This document shows, one piece after another, positions 46,900 to 59,506 of a stretch of 64,000 bases of DNA. The notes under the pieces are model-generated. The model made no database searches. It was not told the origin of the DNA and was given only the letters and a program-made list of their open reading frames with translations. The first letter of the stretch is position 1, and every line of letters begins with the position of its first letter. Position numbers and translations under genes: made by a program. This stretch comes from Parasitella parasitica (taxonomy: Eukaryota; Mucoromycota; Mucoromycetes; Mucorales; Mucoraceae), in NCBI GenBank assembly GCA_025201805.1, contig MU619248.1, positions 272,313 to 336,312 of the forward strand, given 5' to 3'.

Positions 46900-47960
46900 T
46901 ACTTGAAAACTACGACTTCCGGTGAATCTTGTCTGACTTGCCCAATGTTGGTAGAAAAGCTAAAAGTTGACGATATCCGTATGAAGGAGGCAAGCACAAA
47001 GCGGAATTATATAAGTTATGCTGTTCAGGACAAAGTTAGTTTTTCGGTCTGAAGATTGAAAAGTGCATGGCTGCATTCATAGCTGGACAACACAGAGATG
47101 GGCTAAGCTGTATAGCATGTGCCCTGACACTATTTTTGACAGCTGTAACAAAGTAGGTTGCAAGTGTATTTTAACCGAAGAACATAAAACACTGCTATCA
47201 ATTTCATTGATGCTGCTTCTGTTGTTAAAGTGGCCAGATATTTATTAAAACAGCTCGAAATCTTTATAACTGTATGAGAAGTGAATGCAACTTTTCATTG
47301 AAAAAAGCACATTCTATCGAAAGAAGTAGTGCAGCAAAGATTGAGGAACGGCACAATTGGGTTTGTCAATGGGAAAATATAGACATGAGCTTCCTGACCA
47401 TCTGCGTGTTTCTTGACGAGTCTGCTTTTGATATAAACATGAAACGCTCAAGAGCCTGGTCCAAAAAAAGGTACCTGTGCTATTATTACCAGGCTTACTA
47501 CGAAAGCAAACACAACGTCTATATTGGGTGCGATCGCTGCCGCAGGTTTGATAACAGTTGGCGTAAAATAACCAAGACCTGCTAAGAAGAGGAAGGCTGA
47601 TGGATACGTAAGCTCAGGAACTGTTACATGTCACTATATTAGTTTCTTAAAAATGGCTCCTGACGAAATGAACAAACATCCACATAAAAAAGGTCACTTT
47701 ATTGTGATGGAATACACACCCATACACACTCACAAAAATACAAAGATACATTGAATATCTAGGATATAAATATGTGTAGCCTCCTACTCGCTTTCCTGAG
47801 CCTAACCCAATAGAACAAGTCTGGGCAATACCAAAGAGTAAGATTAGGCGCCATAGATTTTTGCAGGATGACACCAAAGTGTTTTGTTTCGTATTCTTAC
47901 AGGTGCTGGGATTTAACGTCAAAAAACAGCCCAAGTAACTAAAATCACAATGCACAGAAA
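46900..47960 (+). pseudogene. Tc1/mariner-family transposase relic 2, nearly full length
   Basis: Recognisable in order: a helix-turn-helix region (KRNYISYAVQDKV, then KLYSMCPDTIFDSCNK), MRSECNFSLKKAHS, the first catalytic block VFLDESAFDINMKRSRAWSK (which keeps DES), a broken ILGAIAAAGLI, the second block HFIVMEYTPIHTH where the catalytic Asp is now Glu, and EPNPIEQVWAIPKSKIRRHR holding the third acidic residue. Several stops and frameshifts separate the pieces. It belongs to the same superfamily as relic 1 just upstream. Confidence 0.75.
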
Positions 47961-48717
47961 AGATTCAGGTAAGAAATATCAGATCAAATAATATTTGACA
48001 TGGCAGCACAACGTGAAGTGAAACTACATAGAGAGCTTGTAAAGATAATAATAGTTTTTCAATTGGGGATATTCATCTCTCACATTTGTAATTGAGCACA
48101 AAAAATCAAGCTAAAGAATGATGGGATACAAATAAGAAAAGAGCGGCGTTCAAGACTTATCAGTGTAAACAGCACAGTTCTTCGTCTTTCCAAAAAAAAA
48201 AAAAAAAAAAAAAACGGCGAATTAGATTGTGTATCCATTGAATCGTATACGTGACAAGAGAAAGAAGGTCTCTTCCCACTCCCAGCTGGGACAGCAAATG
48301 CTACAGCAATTACATATCAAGGCTAGGAAATTTCTCCGGCGTAGGGCAGGGTTCATATGTAGACTTGTCATCATGCTTTCCTTACCAGATTATAAAACTA
48401 CTTGGGTATGTACTTATCTTTTTGGTAGGCTTGTGATAGCACCAAGTCTGCGAGAAGAGCTGTAAAGATGAGAAGCGTGGGTAGGAGAACAGACCAAAAC
48501 TATAGCCCATAATCAAATTGATAACGTCAATTTTTTTTTGGCGCATTGGATGCTACAGAGCTCGTAAATGTAGGAGAATCAAGTAAACATGTAGTTAGTG
48601 ATAATTGCCAATCATAGCATCACCTTTTTTTGTGTGTGCGACCAATTTCTAGCAATAAGCGATAATATTTATCAGCTTCACTGTAGCATAAAATCTACTT
48701 CATTGTATAAATGCCGT

Positions 48718-50926
48718 TTATTTTTTCTTGGATTTTGATGACGAGGATGATTTAGCTAATGGGGCAGAAGAAGGTACAACCCCTCTATTACCAACACTCA
48801 AAACAACGTGAGCATTACCAGTGCGTTGCTGTCTTTCCAGCAATGCACCTGCTAGGTTATGAGGTGTATCTGTGCTACTCATCATGTTAAGTTTGCGCTC
48901 TTCTTCAATCTTCTGCATTCTCTTTTCAGTCTTGGTCTTGCCCGACGTTTTACCATGGAATTTATGCGACATGTACCTAAACGCTTCTGCTGTCTTCATG
49001 ACACGGCCTGTATCGTCCGTGTACTCCAGATTAACTTCAGGCTTGTAATTTTGCATGGCCAATTCGTATTCTCGCATTCTTTGAGCTTCTTCTCTCTCTC
49101 GTTCTCTTTCTCTTTCTCGCTCCATTTCACGTTGACGATCACTGTTATCTCTACCGTTTCTCCTGTCAGTATTTCTACGACGCTCTTTTTCTCGTTTCTC
49201 TTCCAGTGCTCGAAGGCGCTCCTTCTTTCTCTGCTCATTTTGCCATCTGATCTGCTCTGCTGCAATTTTATCGCGTTTGATCTGTTCCTCGGTTGGCTTG
49301 GCAATGATTCCTATAATAAAATTGGTGAGCCGCATATTCGCTTATGATAGTGTCAAAATCGATTACCCTTCTGATTAAGCAGGTTCAATGTTGCAGCCAA
49401 TCCACGGCTTACAAGAGGCTCTTCAACGATAACTTCTTCCTTTACCTCTTCCTTTATCTCTTCCTTTATCTCTTCCTTGATTTCATCTTGATCTTCCTCC
49501 ATGGCGACATCCTCATCAGGTACTTCCTCCATCTTAACGTCTCTACTAGGTGTATCATCGACTTTATGAACAACATACTCTGGATCAGGCTCAGCCTTAA
49601 CTTGTACTTGATGAGAATGAGAGAGTTTAGGTGCGGATTCTCTGGTTTCGAATGTGGGCATATTATTGCTCAAGGAATTGACAAATTCTGTGGTTTCAGA
49701 TAGCACTAATCCGCCTTCATCATTATCATCTTCCTTCATTTGGTCTTTTTGCTCCTCTCTGATCTGCTTTGCGATTTCTTCTGGGGTCATCTTCTTCAGC
49801 TGCTTGTTCTTTTGCTTATTGGCAACTCTTCTGGCTCTTGCAAGAGCTTCTTGAAGGTCGTCGTCATCAACAAAATTAGCATCTGGGTCTAACGTACGAG
49901 TTCTAGGTTCAGCAACTGGCTCTTGGGTTATGGATGTGCTAATGTCGTCTTCATCCTTATTCTTTCTGCGCGTTTTCTTTTTCTTTTTAGATTTGGGTTT
50001 TTTGAATGTAGCGTCTGCCTCCTCTTGGGTATAGTAATCTTTGATTTCCTGCATCTTTTCATAAGATAACGTTTGCTCTTTCAGTTTCTGTTCAACAGAC
50101 TTTTCATCTGCAATCTCCACAACTTTCTTTACAGTACCAGATTTACCAATGACGAAACCTGCTTCATCATCATCGTCTTCATATTGAGGCAAAATGCTGG
50201 ACTTTTTACCATTGAATTGGTCATCATCATACGGATTATAACCAGGCTTTTGTTTCTTTGCTTCGAGATTCTTTTTTAAACGCTCGCGATCTTCCAAATT
50301 GACATTGGTGAGCTCATCCACATCATCCTCGTCTTCGCCAAGAATATTTCGATCCTTTAGTGTCAATATAGTTTCGCCGCCTTCGTCGAATTCAGACATG
50401 GCATGACTAACTTTGAGGCCTGTAAGGTGTGCTGCGTCGTAGGATTGATATGAATTGTCCATTTCCTCCAATTCTCGTGCTCGACGAGCTGCCAAGTCTT
50501 TCTCACGTTTTCTACTCTTTTTAATCCAATTCAATGCGTTATCATCCTCAGCTTCGCCATCGCTAGCTTCGCCAAGGCCCCTGCCTTGTAATTTGGCATG
50601 GCTTCTTTTGCGATTCTTGGACCTAAATTACCACGAATAAATAACACTAAAATCATCCATAAATTTAATGTACTTTTTACTTTTCAATGTTTTTCCTAAT
50701 TTCTTCTTCTTTGGCAAGCCTGTCATTCTCTTGCTTGATTCTTTGAAAGTTGTCGTAAGCGTCCCTATCTGGGTCAACAACTTGATCATCGGCATCGCCT
50801 TCAATAGCTAATGGAGGGAGCCCCAGCTTTTCACGGAGTGCACTTGAAATACCCATTAGTTCGAAGATTTATTTCTAACAAATAATACACTTACTTTGTC
50901 TCTTCGATTGAAATAGATTCAGCCAT
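48718..50926 (-). CDS. SNU66: SART1/Snu66 U4/U6.U5 tri-snRNP protein
   Basis: Four exons (50926-50895, 50842-50681, 50622-49367, 49310-48718) give 680 residues. The first exons encode MAESISIEETNALREKLGLP, the typical SART1 opening, followed by KLQGRGLGEASDGE, AAHLTGLKVSHAMSEFDEGG with LTLKDRNIL, and the C-terminal YTDDTGRVMKTAEAFRYMSH and HKFHGKTSGKTKTEKR. The protein is a spliceosome component needed to add the tri-snRNP. It is highly charged, with an EEIKEEIKEE repeat at 49440-49500 and an (ER)n run at 49085-49130. First exon is 32 nt. Confidence 0.94.
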
Positions 50927-53667
50927 AGTCGTCTACTTATAGTTTAACGAAGAAAGAAAAAGACAAAAAATGAAAAGATGAGCGCGAAGCCCTTAAATCA
51001 GAAGTCATACATGCTCTGATTTCTCAATGCAATGTTACGCAGCAATTGAAGTCATTATAATAAAATGCGCATATAAGCTTTCTTTTGATTCTTCAATTTT
51101 CTGTAAACGGGTACTTTCCTTAGCCATCATGCCAAAAAATTAGTAAGACATTTCTTTCAATTTTAAAGGAATGAGTTTCCAGAAAANNNNNNNNNNAAAA
51201 AAAAAAAAAAAAAGTAAAAAAGATGTATCCAAATGCAATATCGTTCTTTATTGCCGAGATGACAGATTAAATGTAATATTTATTAAAAAAAAAGAGAGTA
51301 ATTCTCATAAATTAGTCTCGGTTTGTTATTCAGGAAGAGGTACGAGTCAGTATATATAATATTACCTTCCACCACATCTTTGATGTAATGGAGTTATTTT
51401 TGGACTTGGATCGCTGCCATTAATATGGAATAACAGTAATTCCATAGTTGCTAAAATTCTATAGTCGATGAGATATTATATTTTGACTTTAATATAAATC
51501 GAGCAGTAGCTGCACACAGGAGCTTGTAACGTTCCTTGAAGTAGCTGAAAAGTCAAGGACCACCACTGCTGCTGGTGTGAATCCTGTTTAAACACCGACA
51601 CAACTTTTTCGCTTCCTGGAGGTCGATATGGACATCCAACATCAAAAAAAGACGTTTTTCTCAACAAACTATTAATCAAATCTACCAGACAAAATAATCA
51701 AAAATTATAGCCAATCTATTTTTACATCTACTGATAATGTTTTTTCAGTCTGTTATTACCAAAAATTTGGAGTCATATTGACTTTCAGGGAATAGTGTTT
51801 TTAGACAAAAACTTTTTTTTCCACATATAGAAAATAAAACCCAGTGTTTCAAGATGATTTTTGGGTAATATAGGGTTGTTTTGAGCTTAGGAAAGATAAG
51901 CTGAAAATTTCTTTTTTAGGGCTAAAAATGGTATAAAGCGATTTCAACTCTTTTTTCCCTTGCAAGTACAGGCAGTTTGGAGGGCTTTTTTTTGGTGAAA
52001 AAAAATTGGCCCAAAAACCCACAAAAAAAATGTAGTAGGGTATAGTGTAATGTAAGAAATGGGTTTGACCAGTTTTAAGCTTCTTAAAAGGGTAAATAGT
52101 GCATAAAAAATCTTTTTTTTTTGTAAAATTAACCTTAGCCTTTATATCCATCTACCACAATAATATTCTTTCCCAGCAACAGCGTTTATTTGATGTATTT
52201 CAACATGATCACGGCTCTGTTTAGTTAGTTCCGCTGTCTCAGCAGCAAATCCGTATGATACACCTCGATATACTTGTTGCTCGAGACTTGGCGCTGGAAA
52301 ACAAGATATCATACAATACACCTTGTAGATTTCTAAATTATAAGCGTCGAATAATATGTGTTTACCTTGTAAACACATTTTGCATCTTTACCACCATCGT
52401 CTCTCCAGTTGCTTAATTTTTGATTTAAAGGCGAGTCTGCTGGTGAACAAGGCAATTACATTTGACACGTATAAGGCCGCAATACATAATAGTTTATTTG
52501 CTTGAGACTATCTATTTGTAGAGTACTGGTTCAATTGCTTGCTTCAAGCTGGAAAGATTTTATTCAACACAGTTGCTTACAGTAGTATTGAAATTGATGG
52601 AAATCATTTATTCAAAACAACCAAGTCGATGAAGAGAGCATATCAGACTTGAATTAAACACCAATGGTGTGGGCACCAGATTCAGACATGGTCTTGAATG
52701 GACGATAACATGGATAGCAGAGGCAGTTTTGGTCTTGTAGAGACGATCAGTGTAGTAGCAAAATAGTCAGGCAAGTGAAAACTGAAAGACTAGATCAACA
52801 TAAACGCAAATTCCATGTAAAAACTTCATTGCTACTGAAGTGGGCGATCTGAAAAAAAAAAATGAGGAGAGCTTTTTTTGTCACTTTATTAAGCTTTTTT
52901 TCATGCGATTTGCAATAGAGAAACGAGCTCTTTTTTGAAACAGTATAAACTTCAAATGACTTTCCATGATTTTTATGATATTATGGAATCGTACAAACTT
53001 CATATATAATTTTCATGCATTTGCGACAGAGAGATAAGACAAAGAATACTTGTACAAACTTGTTTTTTTTTCTCTTCATGCAATAGAGAGTCAAGTGTTT
53101 CTTAAAATCGAGGGGCGCTTTTGAACATCCCAGTTGGCGCTTCGATAGCGCTTTTGAGCCTTCCAATTTGCTTTAAAGACGCTTGCACCTGGTTATAGAG
53201 GGAGGGAGAAAAAACAATACTAGCCAGCAACAATAACTAATGTTCCACCTGCTTGTGAGAAGCACTTGTGGGAAGACATGTTCAACTCCAGGCACAGCAA
53301 AATATCATCTATCACGTTTTGCGTACTTTTGTGGCCACGATTACATTAGAGCAGCAAGTCTTTTATACACGCTTCATATCTTTAGATAGTAAATAAATCA
53401 AAAAGTGTTCTTATCTTGGTCCAAATTACCCCTTCTGGAGCAACACTAATTCTACTTTTAGAAGGTGCAAATCTGGTTTAATCTGCAGCAATGTGTATTT
53501 CAGCCATGTACATGAAGCTTTTAGTCCAACAACATTGCAGATAAAACTAAAAAGGAGGGTTACTGTTTGTGTTTAACGGAAAGCGATGCAAAAATACATA
53601 ATAAACACAGTTTGACAAAAATTGAGAGCCGGGCAAAAAAAGTTCTAAAGCAGTTTGTATTCGTTAA
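50927..53667. other. gene-poor region with weak coding-like fragments
   Basis: About 2.7 kb, AT-rich, with a 10-base N gap at 51187-51196 next to a poly-A run. Two minus-strand frames look protein-like but match nothing I know: 51476-51679 (FFDVGCPYRPPGSEKVVSVF) and 52142-52378 (LEQQVYRGVSYGFAAETAEL). They may be fragments of decayed genes. The rest shows nothing I can support. Confidence 0.45.
51187..51196. other. assembly gap (10 Ns)
   Basis: Ten Ns followed by a poly-A run, typical of a small scaffold join in low-complexity sequence. Confidence 0.99.
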
Positions 53668-55808
53668 TCACTGTTGCAGAGAGCTTAATTTTTGAGCTTC
53701 ATGCAGCTTTTGCTTCATCAATTGGTAATCATTTTCACTTTCGGCATATTTTAGCTTCATGTCAATCAAAAGAGCCTCCAACTCGGATACTCTACCCTCT
53801 AGCAATGAGTTTGTATCCACCAAACAAGCATTGTGCTGTGCCAATTCGTCAAATTGCCTTTGTCGTTCATCGTCCATACAATTCTTGATCTTGATCATCT
53901 CGGCCTTCATCACAGCTAACTCATGTCTCAACTGCTGATTCTCTGCTCCCAAAGTAGCCATCGCCATTTTAGAACTGATTGCCTGCTGTGCTATATCCTG
54001 ATGCTCTTTTTCCAGTGATTTATACGATAATTTGAGCTTCTTGATTTGATCTTGTAGTTCAAAATTCTCCCTCCGGATGCTGTCTTCTATTGATTGAATT
54101 TTGGCTTCTTTTGCTGCTTCTGCTTCATATTGCTTTGACAGCTTTTCTAGCTGTTTCAACGAAATATCAAAGCTATACGCATCTTGAACAAAGTCGTAAA
54201 CATTTTCCTACCAACGCTTGAGTCAAATAGCCCACAAAGTCAGTAGTACCTAGAAATACCTTGTATGCGTCAAAAATTGTTCCAGAAAAGAATACTAGCA
54301 AGGATTCGAATTCAAGGCTGAGGATAACCTGCTGATTCTTTTTCATGAGGGCAAGTGCAAAGTTGAGAATGATATGCGAGCCTTCCACAAACAACAAGTC
54401 AAACACTCGGAAAACAAGGTCTAAAGGACATCGGTAGGCAAATAACGTCATGAACCATTGTGAGGCATACATGCTAGGCACGACGCCTTGTGCATCCAAA
54501 TGACGATGTACTTGCGGTAAATGTTGTAGCAGCAGCTGGTCAAACTGATACATGTGTCTATGCAGTGTTTCCATCTGCGGTGTGAAATGTCCTCTTAGAC
54601 CATAATGACCCATCAGCTTTAACAGGACACAAAAAGCAGCTTCATCAGGCATCTATAAATCGTATCGCATGTTTAAAAGAGATGCTCCCTTGCCTCCCCT
54701 CCCCCATTTTTTTTTTTTTTTTTTCAAACTTACATGTAATAGTAATACGCCTACTACAAAATGAAGGCCTTGACAATATCCCACATGCTCATCAAATAAG
54801 CTGTACGCCTTTATTACATTGAAAAGCATTTCTTGACCCTCTCCATTCTTGTCTTTAAAGTACGGCAAAGCTGGAAAGGTTCGTGGTAAATCTCTGCGGA
54901 TCACTTTTTCGTGAGGGCTTGTCTGGTCAAGTAATTCACGATATTCGTCCTCAACCAAATCACTGTCGGCTTCAGAGTTGGAGAAGATGCGCCATAGTTT
55001 GCCTCTTAGCTGTGAAGGAATGCCGATGCTGATGAGTGATCGGAATTTGCTGTGCTGGGTTGTGTTTACACGATCAAAATCGGAAATCACAGATGACCAG
55101 AACTCTACAGTGCCAAATGGTTACAAGATGATTGGTTTCAGCAGCATTATGTACTGTACCCCAATCAATGTCTCCCCTTGATGATTGTTCTTTCAGTTTC
55201 TCCAAGTTATGTGATGTCTCTTCCTTCAACTGTGCTTGTTTAGAGGAATTTTGATGCCCTGTTCTCGTAAATTTTGATAGTAACAGGTCGTAATAGCTTG
55301 TTGTGCTCGGCGTAGGGCTATGCGTTGGTCTATTGATGTTGTGGTCATTCTTGGATATTGTGTTTGAGGCTAGTTTCTCTATGCTAGATATCATTTGCCA
55401 ATCCTCATTATTGTTATGTGGTGCTAAATCGATTGATAGACAGTCGTCATTGTCCATCCTGTCTGTTTCTATGCTGCTACAATTATCCGTTGCTATGGAG
55501 TTGTTTCCTTTGACGTTTTGCTGTGTAACAGTGGGTATAGTATTAGTTGCTCCATTGTCCTGTGAAGACGCAGATGAACGCAGCGTATCACTGCTAGTTT
55601 TAGTGCTGTCAGCATCTTCAAATTCTTCTTCTTCAGAATCGCTTGAATCAGACTCTTGGTCAGTTTTCACTTGGACTTTAAAGCCGAAATGGTCAACGTA
55701 TTCCGGCTTTTCCGGATTCAACAATGCTTCATCTACCACATTTAAATCGAAATCATTGACAACAGGCTTTACTACTGCTGCATTTTTTGACGCCGAAGCC
55801 ACATTCAT
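53668..55808 (-). CDS. GYP5: TBC-domain Rab GTPase-activating protein, Gyp5/Evi5 type
   Basis: Four exons (55808-55160, 55104-54734, 54652-54260, 54207-53668) give 650 residues. The acidic, Ser-rich first 200 residues are probably disordered. The TBC domain starts at IDWEFWSSVISDF, with GIPSQLRGKLWRIFS, the arginine-finger motif IRRDLPRTFP (IxxDxxR) and YCQGLHFVVG (YxQ), so both catalytic residues are present. The last 160 residues form a long coiled coil. Gyp5 proteins switch off Rab GTPases of the Ypt1/Sec4 group in ER-Golgi and exocytic traffic; the actual Rab is not readable here. The second intron has an unusual C- and T-rich tract. Confidence 0.92.
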
Positions 55809-56072
55809 GATAGTTGCGAAAGTAGAAAAAAAAAAAAAACAGGCAGAAAAGCAGAAAAGCAGAAAAGGAGCCCAACTAAAATATTCAACACAAAGCCCAG
55901 AATCATCATTGCTTGATTGTTGTGTGACTTTAAGGACTAATGTTTACATAACTCAGTTTGCATCGAGTCTTGTGAGAATGATGTATTTTTGGTGATGAAG
56001 ATTGTTTGAGGCACAAAATGACGGAGTCAAGGAGTGATGATCGAACAATTCTTGAGTTTATTCAAATAAACA

Positions 56073-57572
56073 CTAATTTGCTTTTGTCCAGGGATCCGTT
56101 GGCGGATTTGGAGATTGGCTACTGGTGCTAGTTGCAGTGCTGCTGCTGCTGCTGCTGCTGCTGCTAAGGGGATCTCTGTCATCATAATATTCCCATAGTC
56201 CACAATCTTCGCAATCTTCTTCTGGCATGCAGTTGGGTAAAGGGAAATCCTCTGGATTTTTGAGTATGTTTTCTATCACATCTCGGACTCTGTGTGATCT
56301 GATATCAACTCTCCATCCATTTTTATTCACCGTATCCCATACACACACTTTTCCTGTATGACAACGAGATTCCATAGCGTAACCACCGTACCAGCAACTG
56401 CTCGAAGGTCCCTAGTTCGATCCTCGTTCCTTAGCAAACATGCCAAATTGATGCAGCCCAATGCTCACTTACCGTACAAACACCAACAAAAATAGGATCT
56501 GCAGTGTGACCAAAATGCCAAAGAGGCATTTTCTTGGTTACGGCACCGGATGGGAGATGCAATCTTGACGAAGCCAGTTTATCGCCAGGTATTTCAAATG
56601 TCACAGTAGGAATACCGTAGGTCAATCCCACCAGACTTGCCACAGCACCACCCAAAGAATGGCCTGTAATCCATATAGTGCTATTCTTGTAAGTCTCCAG
56701 AACATTTTCGATAATGCTCAGCGCATTGTCATAGTAGAGCTCTGAGTTTTGGATGTTGTTCTGTAAACAGCTGCTCTCGCATTTGTATTCATTTCCCTGG
56801 TAGCAATCACATACAGGAGACCAAGCACGGCTGATTCTCGCACAACAGCAAGAGAAAAGCATATTGTCATTGATCTTGTCCTTTTCTCCTGTGGGGCCCC
56901 CGGTCCACAAACCTGCGCTTGTTCCCTTGATACTGACCACAATTAACTCGTCATTCTCATCTGCATAAATGTGGCCGCGAATTCCATCTGATTCCCATCC
57001 AAACGAGCTATTCTGCTCATCAAGGTTAGCGCCATGTAAGAAACGTATTGTTGTCAGTGCCTTACCAGTTGCCAAGGTGCGCCAAGATCATACCACTCGG
57101 TATTATTCAAATTGATGTCCAAATAGGCATTGTTAGTCATCATTGCCAGAGCCAGAACCGAGGGTCTGTGTGTGATGTCGGGCACAAGGCCGATAGTTGA
57201 TTCTAAATGCATAGGCCTGACACGATTGTCCCATCTCGCAAATGTGCCGTATTCTCTTTGCATGACCAACTCGTTTATGTCCGCATCGATAGGCTTATCC
57301 ATGACTGCATATGTACCTTGCAGAGAATATGTAGCGTCCTGTGCATGGTTGACAGCCATTTCGCTGCCATGGATGTCTATTTTTCGAAAAAGACTTGGAA
57401 TGGGTCCATGCGCAGAGGCATGGTGGTATACTGTCTTTAACTTTAGGGTATTTACTGGTTTGTGCGAGGGAAGAAATGGCATCTGTAAGTTGAATGCTTG
57501 TGTCAAGGATACTGCAAACAGCAATATTAGCAGCAAACAAGCTTGTCTTTTGTTTGATTTCAAGCGCATCAT
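56073..57572 (-). CDS. ATG15: autophagy-related lipase Atg15
   Basis: Three exons (57572-57066, 57012-56473, 56411-56073) give 461 residues. A short basic N-terminus and one hydrophobic signal anchor (ACLLLILLFAVSLTQA) precede a class 3 lipase domain. The serine elbow is GHSLGG, the Asp is in HTADPIF, and the His is in YAMESRCHTGKVC, so the triad is complete. Several Cys pairs (CCC, CDC, CESSC) fit a lumenal protein. Atg15 is a phospholipase that lyses autophagic bodies inside the vacuole and arrives by the MVB route. The C-terminus has a pure poly-Ser run encoded by an AGC repeat (56139-56165), a likely length-variable site. Confidence 0.93.
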
Positions 57573-58586
57573 CGTCTTGCAAAAGGGGGCTTTATATTTG
57601 TGTAGGAAAAAGGGATTGATAAGAGTTTTACAATGCGGTTACTTTTTTTTATGAGAGATTATATATTGTACTGCCGCCTTGACTGTAGCACGAATGATCA
57701 TAGCTCACCATACCGTGATAATGAGCAGAACTCGTATCACGTGCATGACGTTACAACGAATGGATCTGAATATTGCATACCAACTCTCAGTCAAATGATA
57801 TGATATGACACCAAGTACGATCAAACGTTGACATTTCTCAGCTTTTGAATACTTTTAGAGAAGATCCACATTTTCCCTTTCTGTTGTGATAATCTCAAAC
57901 AATTACATAAAGCCTTTCCTCTTTGGGTGCCATATCTTTAGATTCATTAAGCGACCTGCAGCGATTTTGTGGGACCCGACAATGATTATCAGAAAAAAAA
58001 AAGTTCCTATGAAAACGTAAAAGAAGATTAAATATTCCGTGAGTCAGGAACCGTCATTATGCCAATTTGCCATCTTGGGGCATTTCACCTTCATAGTCTC
58101 ACTCCAACAAATACGACAGCTCACAGTTCGCAGCTGGGAAAAAACAAATCCAGATGTAAGATATAAAGGTTTGTTTGTTATTATTTACTTGGGATTATGA
58201 TGACACACAAAGTTTCAACATCAAGAACAGTTAGCATTTCAATGTTCGACATGATTGCAACTGGAATCGGAGAAACTCTACATGTCAGATTCGACTTGAT
58301 CTCTTGATGAGCAACCTTTGTTGTGAATCAAGTGGCATCTCCCCCATCAGTAAATGCCTTGCTATCAACTCGAACTAAAAGTTTATAAAAACCTCCTGCC
58401 ATTTTCTTTTTCTTTTTGCATTGCCACTATATCGAGTAGACTACACAAACAAATATCCAACTGCTGTTCAAAGCAAATTGTTTGGCACTCTATAGACAAA
58501 CAACATATACTTTTTAATAGACTCGCTTAATCCAATCTACTCTTCTCTTTCTCTCCTTTTATATATTTCCTTCTAGTCTCTAAATC
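57573..58586. other. divergent intergenic region between ATG15 and the Zn2Cys6 gene
   Basis: About 1 kb upstream of two genes. It contains a TATAAA (57596-57591, minus) 20 bases before ATG15, a TGAGTCA (AP-1/Gcn4-like) near 58040, a TATAAAA at 58384-58390 about 200 bases before the Zn2Cys6 gene, and CT-rich leader sequence at 58540-58580. No gene seen. Confidence 0.5.
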
Positions 58587-59506
58587 ATGTATGAACCTCA
58601 TCAAGACACCAAAAATGACAAGCATGTCTTTCCTGAGCCAAATACATACGACTATGCCTCACAGCTAATGTTTGATGCAACCACATTTGGCCCAGTATCG
58701 AATCCGATCGAGCTTCATCCCGCCTATCTTGATTTTTTCCAGCAAGGCGCCGATCCTTATGAAATGATGCGCTATCAGGCTGCCATGCAGCAATCGCACG
58801 ACTATGCTTCATCATGCTCATCCAACAATACTCCTCCCACATCATACAGTCACCCTTTACAGCAGCAGGTAAAATGCCTTATTTTAGTGTGTTGGTTAGA
58901 CTATTAAACCATATCTTCTATTAGAACTATTCCGTGCCACAGCCACTACCCTCTCATTCAATGCAACAACAAACAGCCACCTATCCAATGATGGCATTCC
59001 ATCAAGATAATAACCCAATGGGCATTTCGTTAGAGCAAGCTACTATGAACTATTCTATCCCTTACGATCATCAGGCGTACATGGGCGTAGCGCCTGTGCC
59101 CACACTGTCCACATCTTCGTCATCGTCATCTTCGTTATCTTCCAACGCTGCATACGGTTTAAACACAAGCGACAATAGAGGTGCTCAAGTATATGTCAGA
59201 AAAGCCTGTGTGTCATGTAAGCAATCCCACGTTGCATGTGATGTCCAAAGACCGTGCGCGAGATGTGTGAGACTAAATAAAGCTGATACGTGTGTCGACG
59301 CTGAAAGAAAAAAGAGAGGAAGACCTTGTGGCTCCAGCAAAAAGAAAAAAGAACTGCAACAACAACAGCAACAGCAACAGCAACAGCAGCAGCAGCAGCA
59401 GCAGCAACAACAACAGCAACAGCAACAGCAACAACAGCATCAGCAACAGCAACAGCATCAGCATCAGCAAACCCACTTGGTGGCCAACTACAATCATCTA
59501 TTGTAA
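58587..59506 (+). CDS. Zn2Cys6 transcription factor with long poly-Gln tail
   Basis: Two exons (58587-58868, 58925-59506) give 287 residues. The first 180 residues are rich in Gln, Ser, Pro and Tyr, as in activation domains. A single Gal4-type zinc cluster follows at about 190-216: CVSCKQSHVACDVQ, RPCARCVRLNKADTC, spacing C-x2-C-x6-C-x5-C-x2-C-x8-C. Next to it is ERKKRGRPCGSSKKKKE, a GRP-core AT-hook-like basic patch, and then a poly-Gln/His tail of about 45 residues to the end. Placing the finger near the C-terminus is unusual for this family, where it is normally N-terminal. Target genes unknown. Confidence 0.85.
59356..59472 (+). repeat. CAG/CAA microsatellite encoding poly-Gln
   Basis: A mixed CAA/CAG repeat of about 39 codons with a few CAT interruptions near the right end, inside the Zn2Cys6 gene. 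A pure CAG core of about six units lies at 59383-59403. The reverse-strand poly-Leu frame is a shadow. Confidence 0.9.

Larger units (their letters stand above)
45130..48717. other. intergenic region with decayed Tc1/mariner transposases
   Basis: About 3.6 kb without an intact gene. It contains the chitin synthase upstream region (45130-46300), two transposase relics listed separately, a poly-A run at 48191-48212, and the 3' flank of the SART1 gene. Nothing else could be supported. Confidence 0.6.

Noticed and set aside
56395-56440. tRNA-like sequence (CTAGTTCGATCCTCG) on the plus strand
   Set aside because: It resembles a T-loop, but the flanking arms do not pair as a tRNA and the bases are the intron 2/exon 3 junction of ATG15 on the other strand.
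59273-59497. Poly-Leu frame on the minus strand and shifted poly-Ser/Thr frames on the plus strand
   Set aside because: These are shadows of the CAG/CAA repeat; the poly-Gln frame is the one joined to the zinc cluster.
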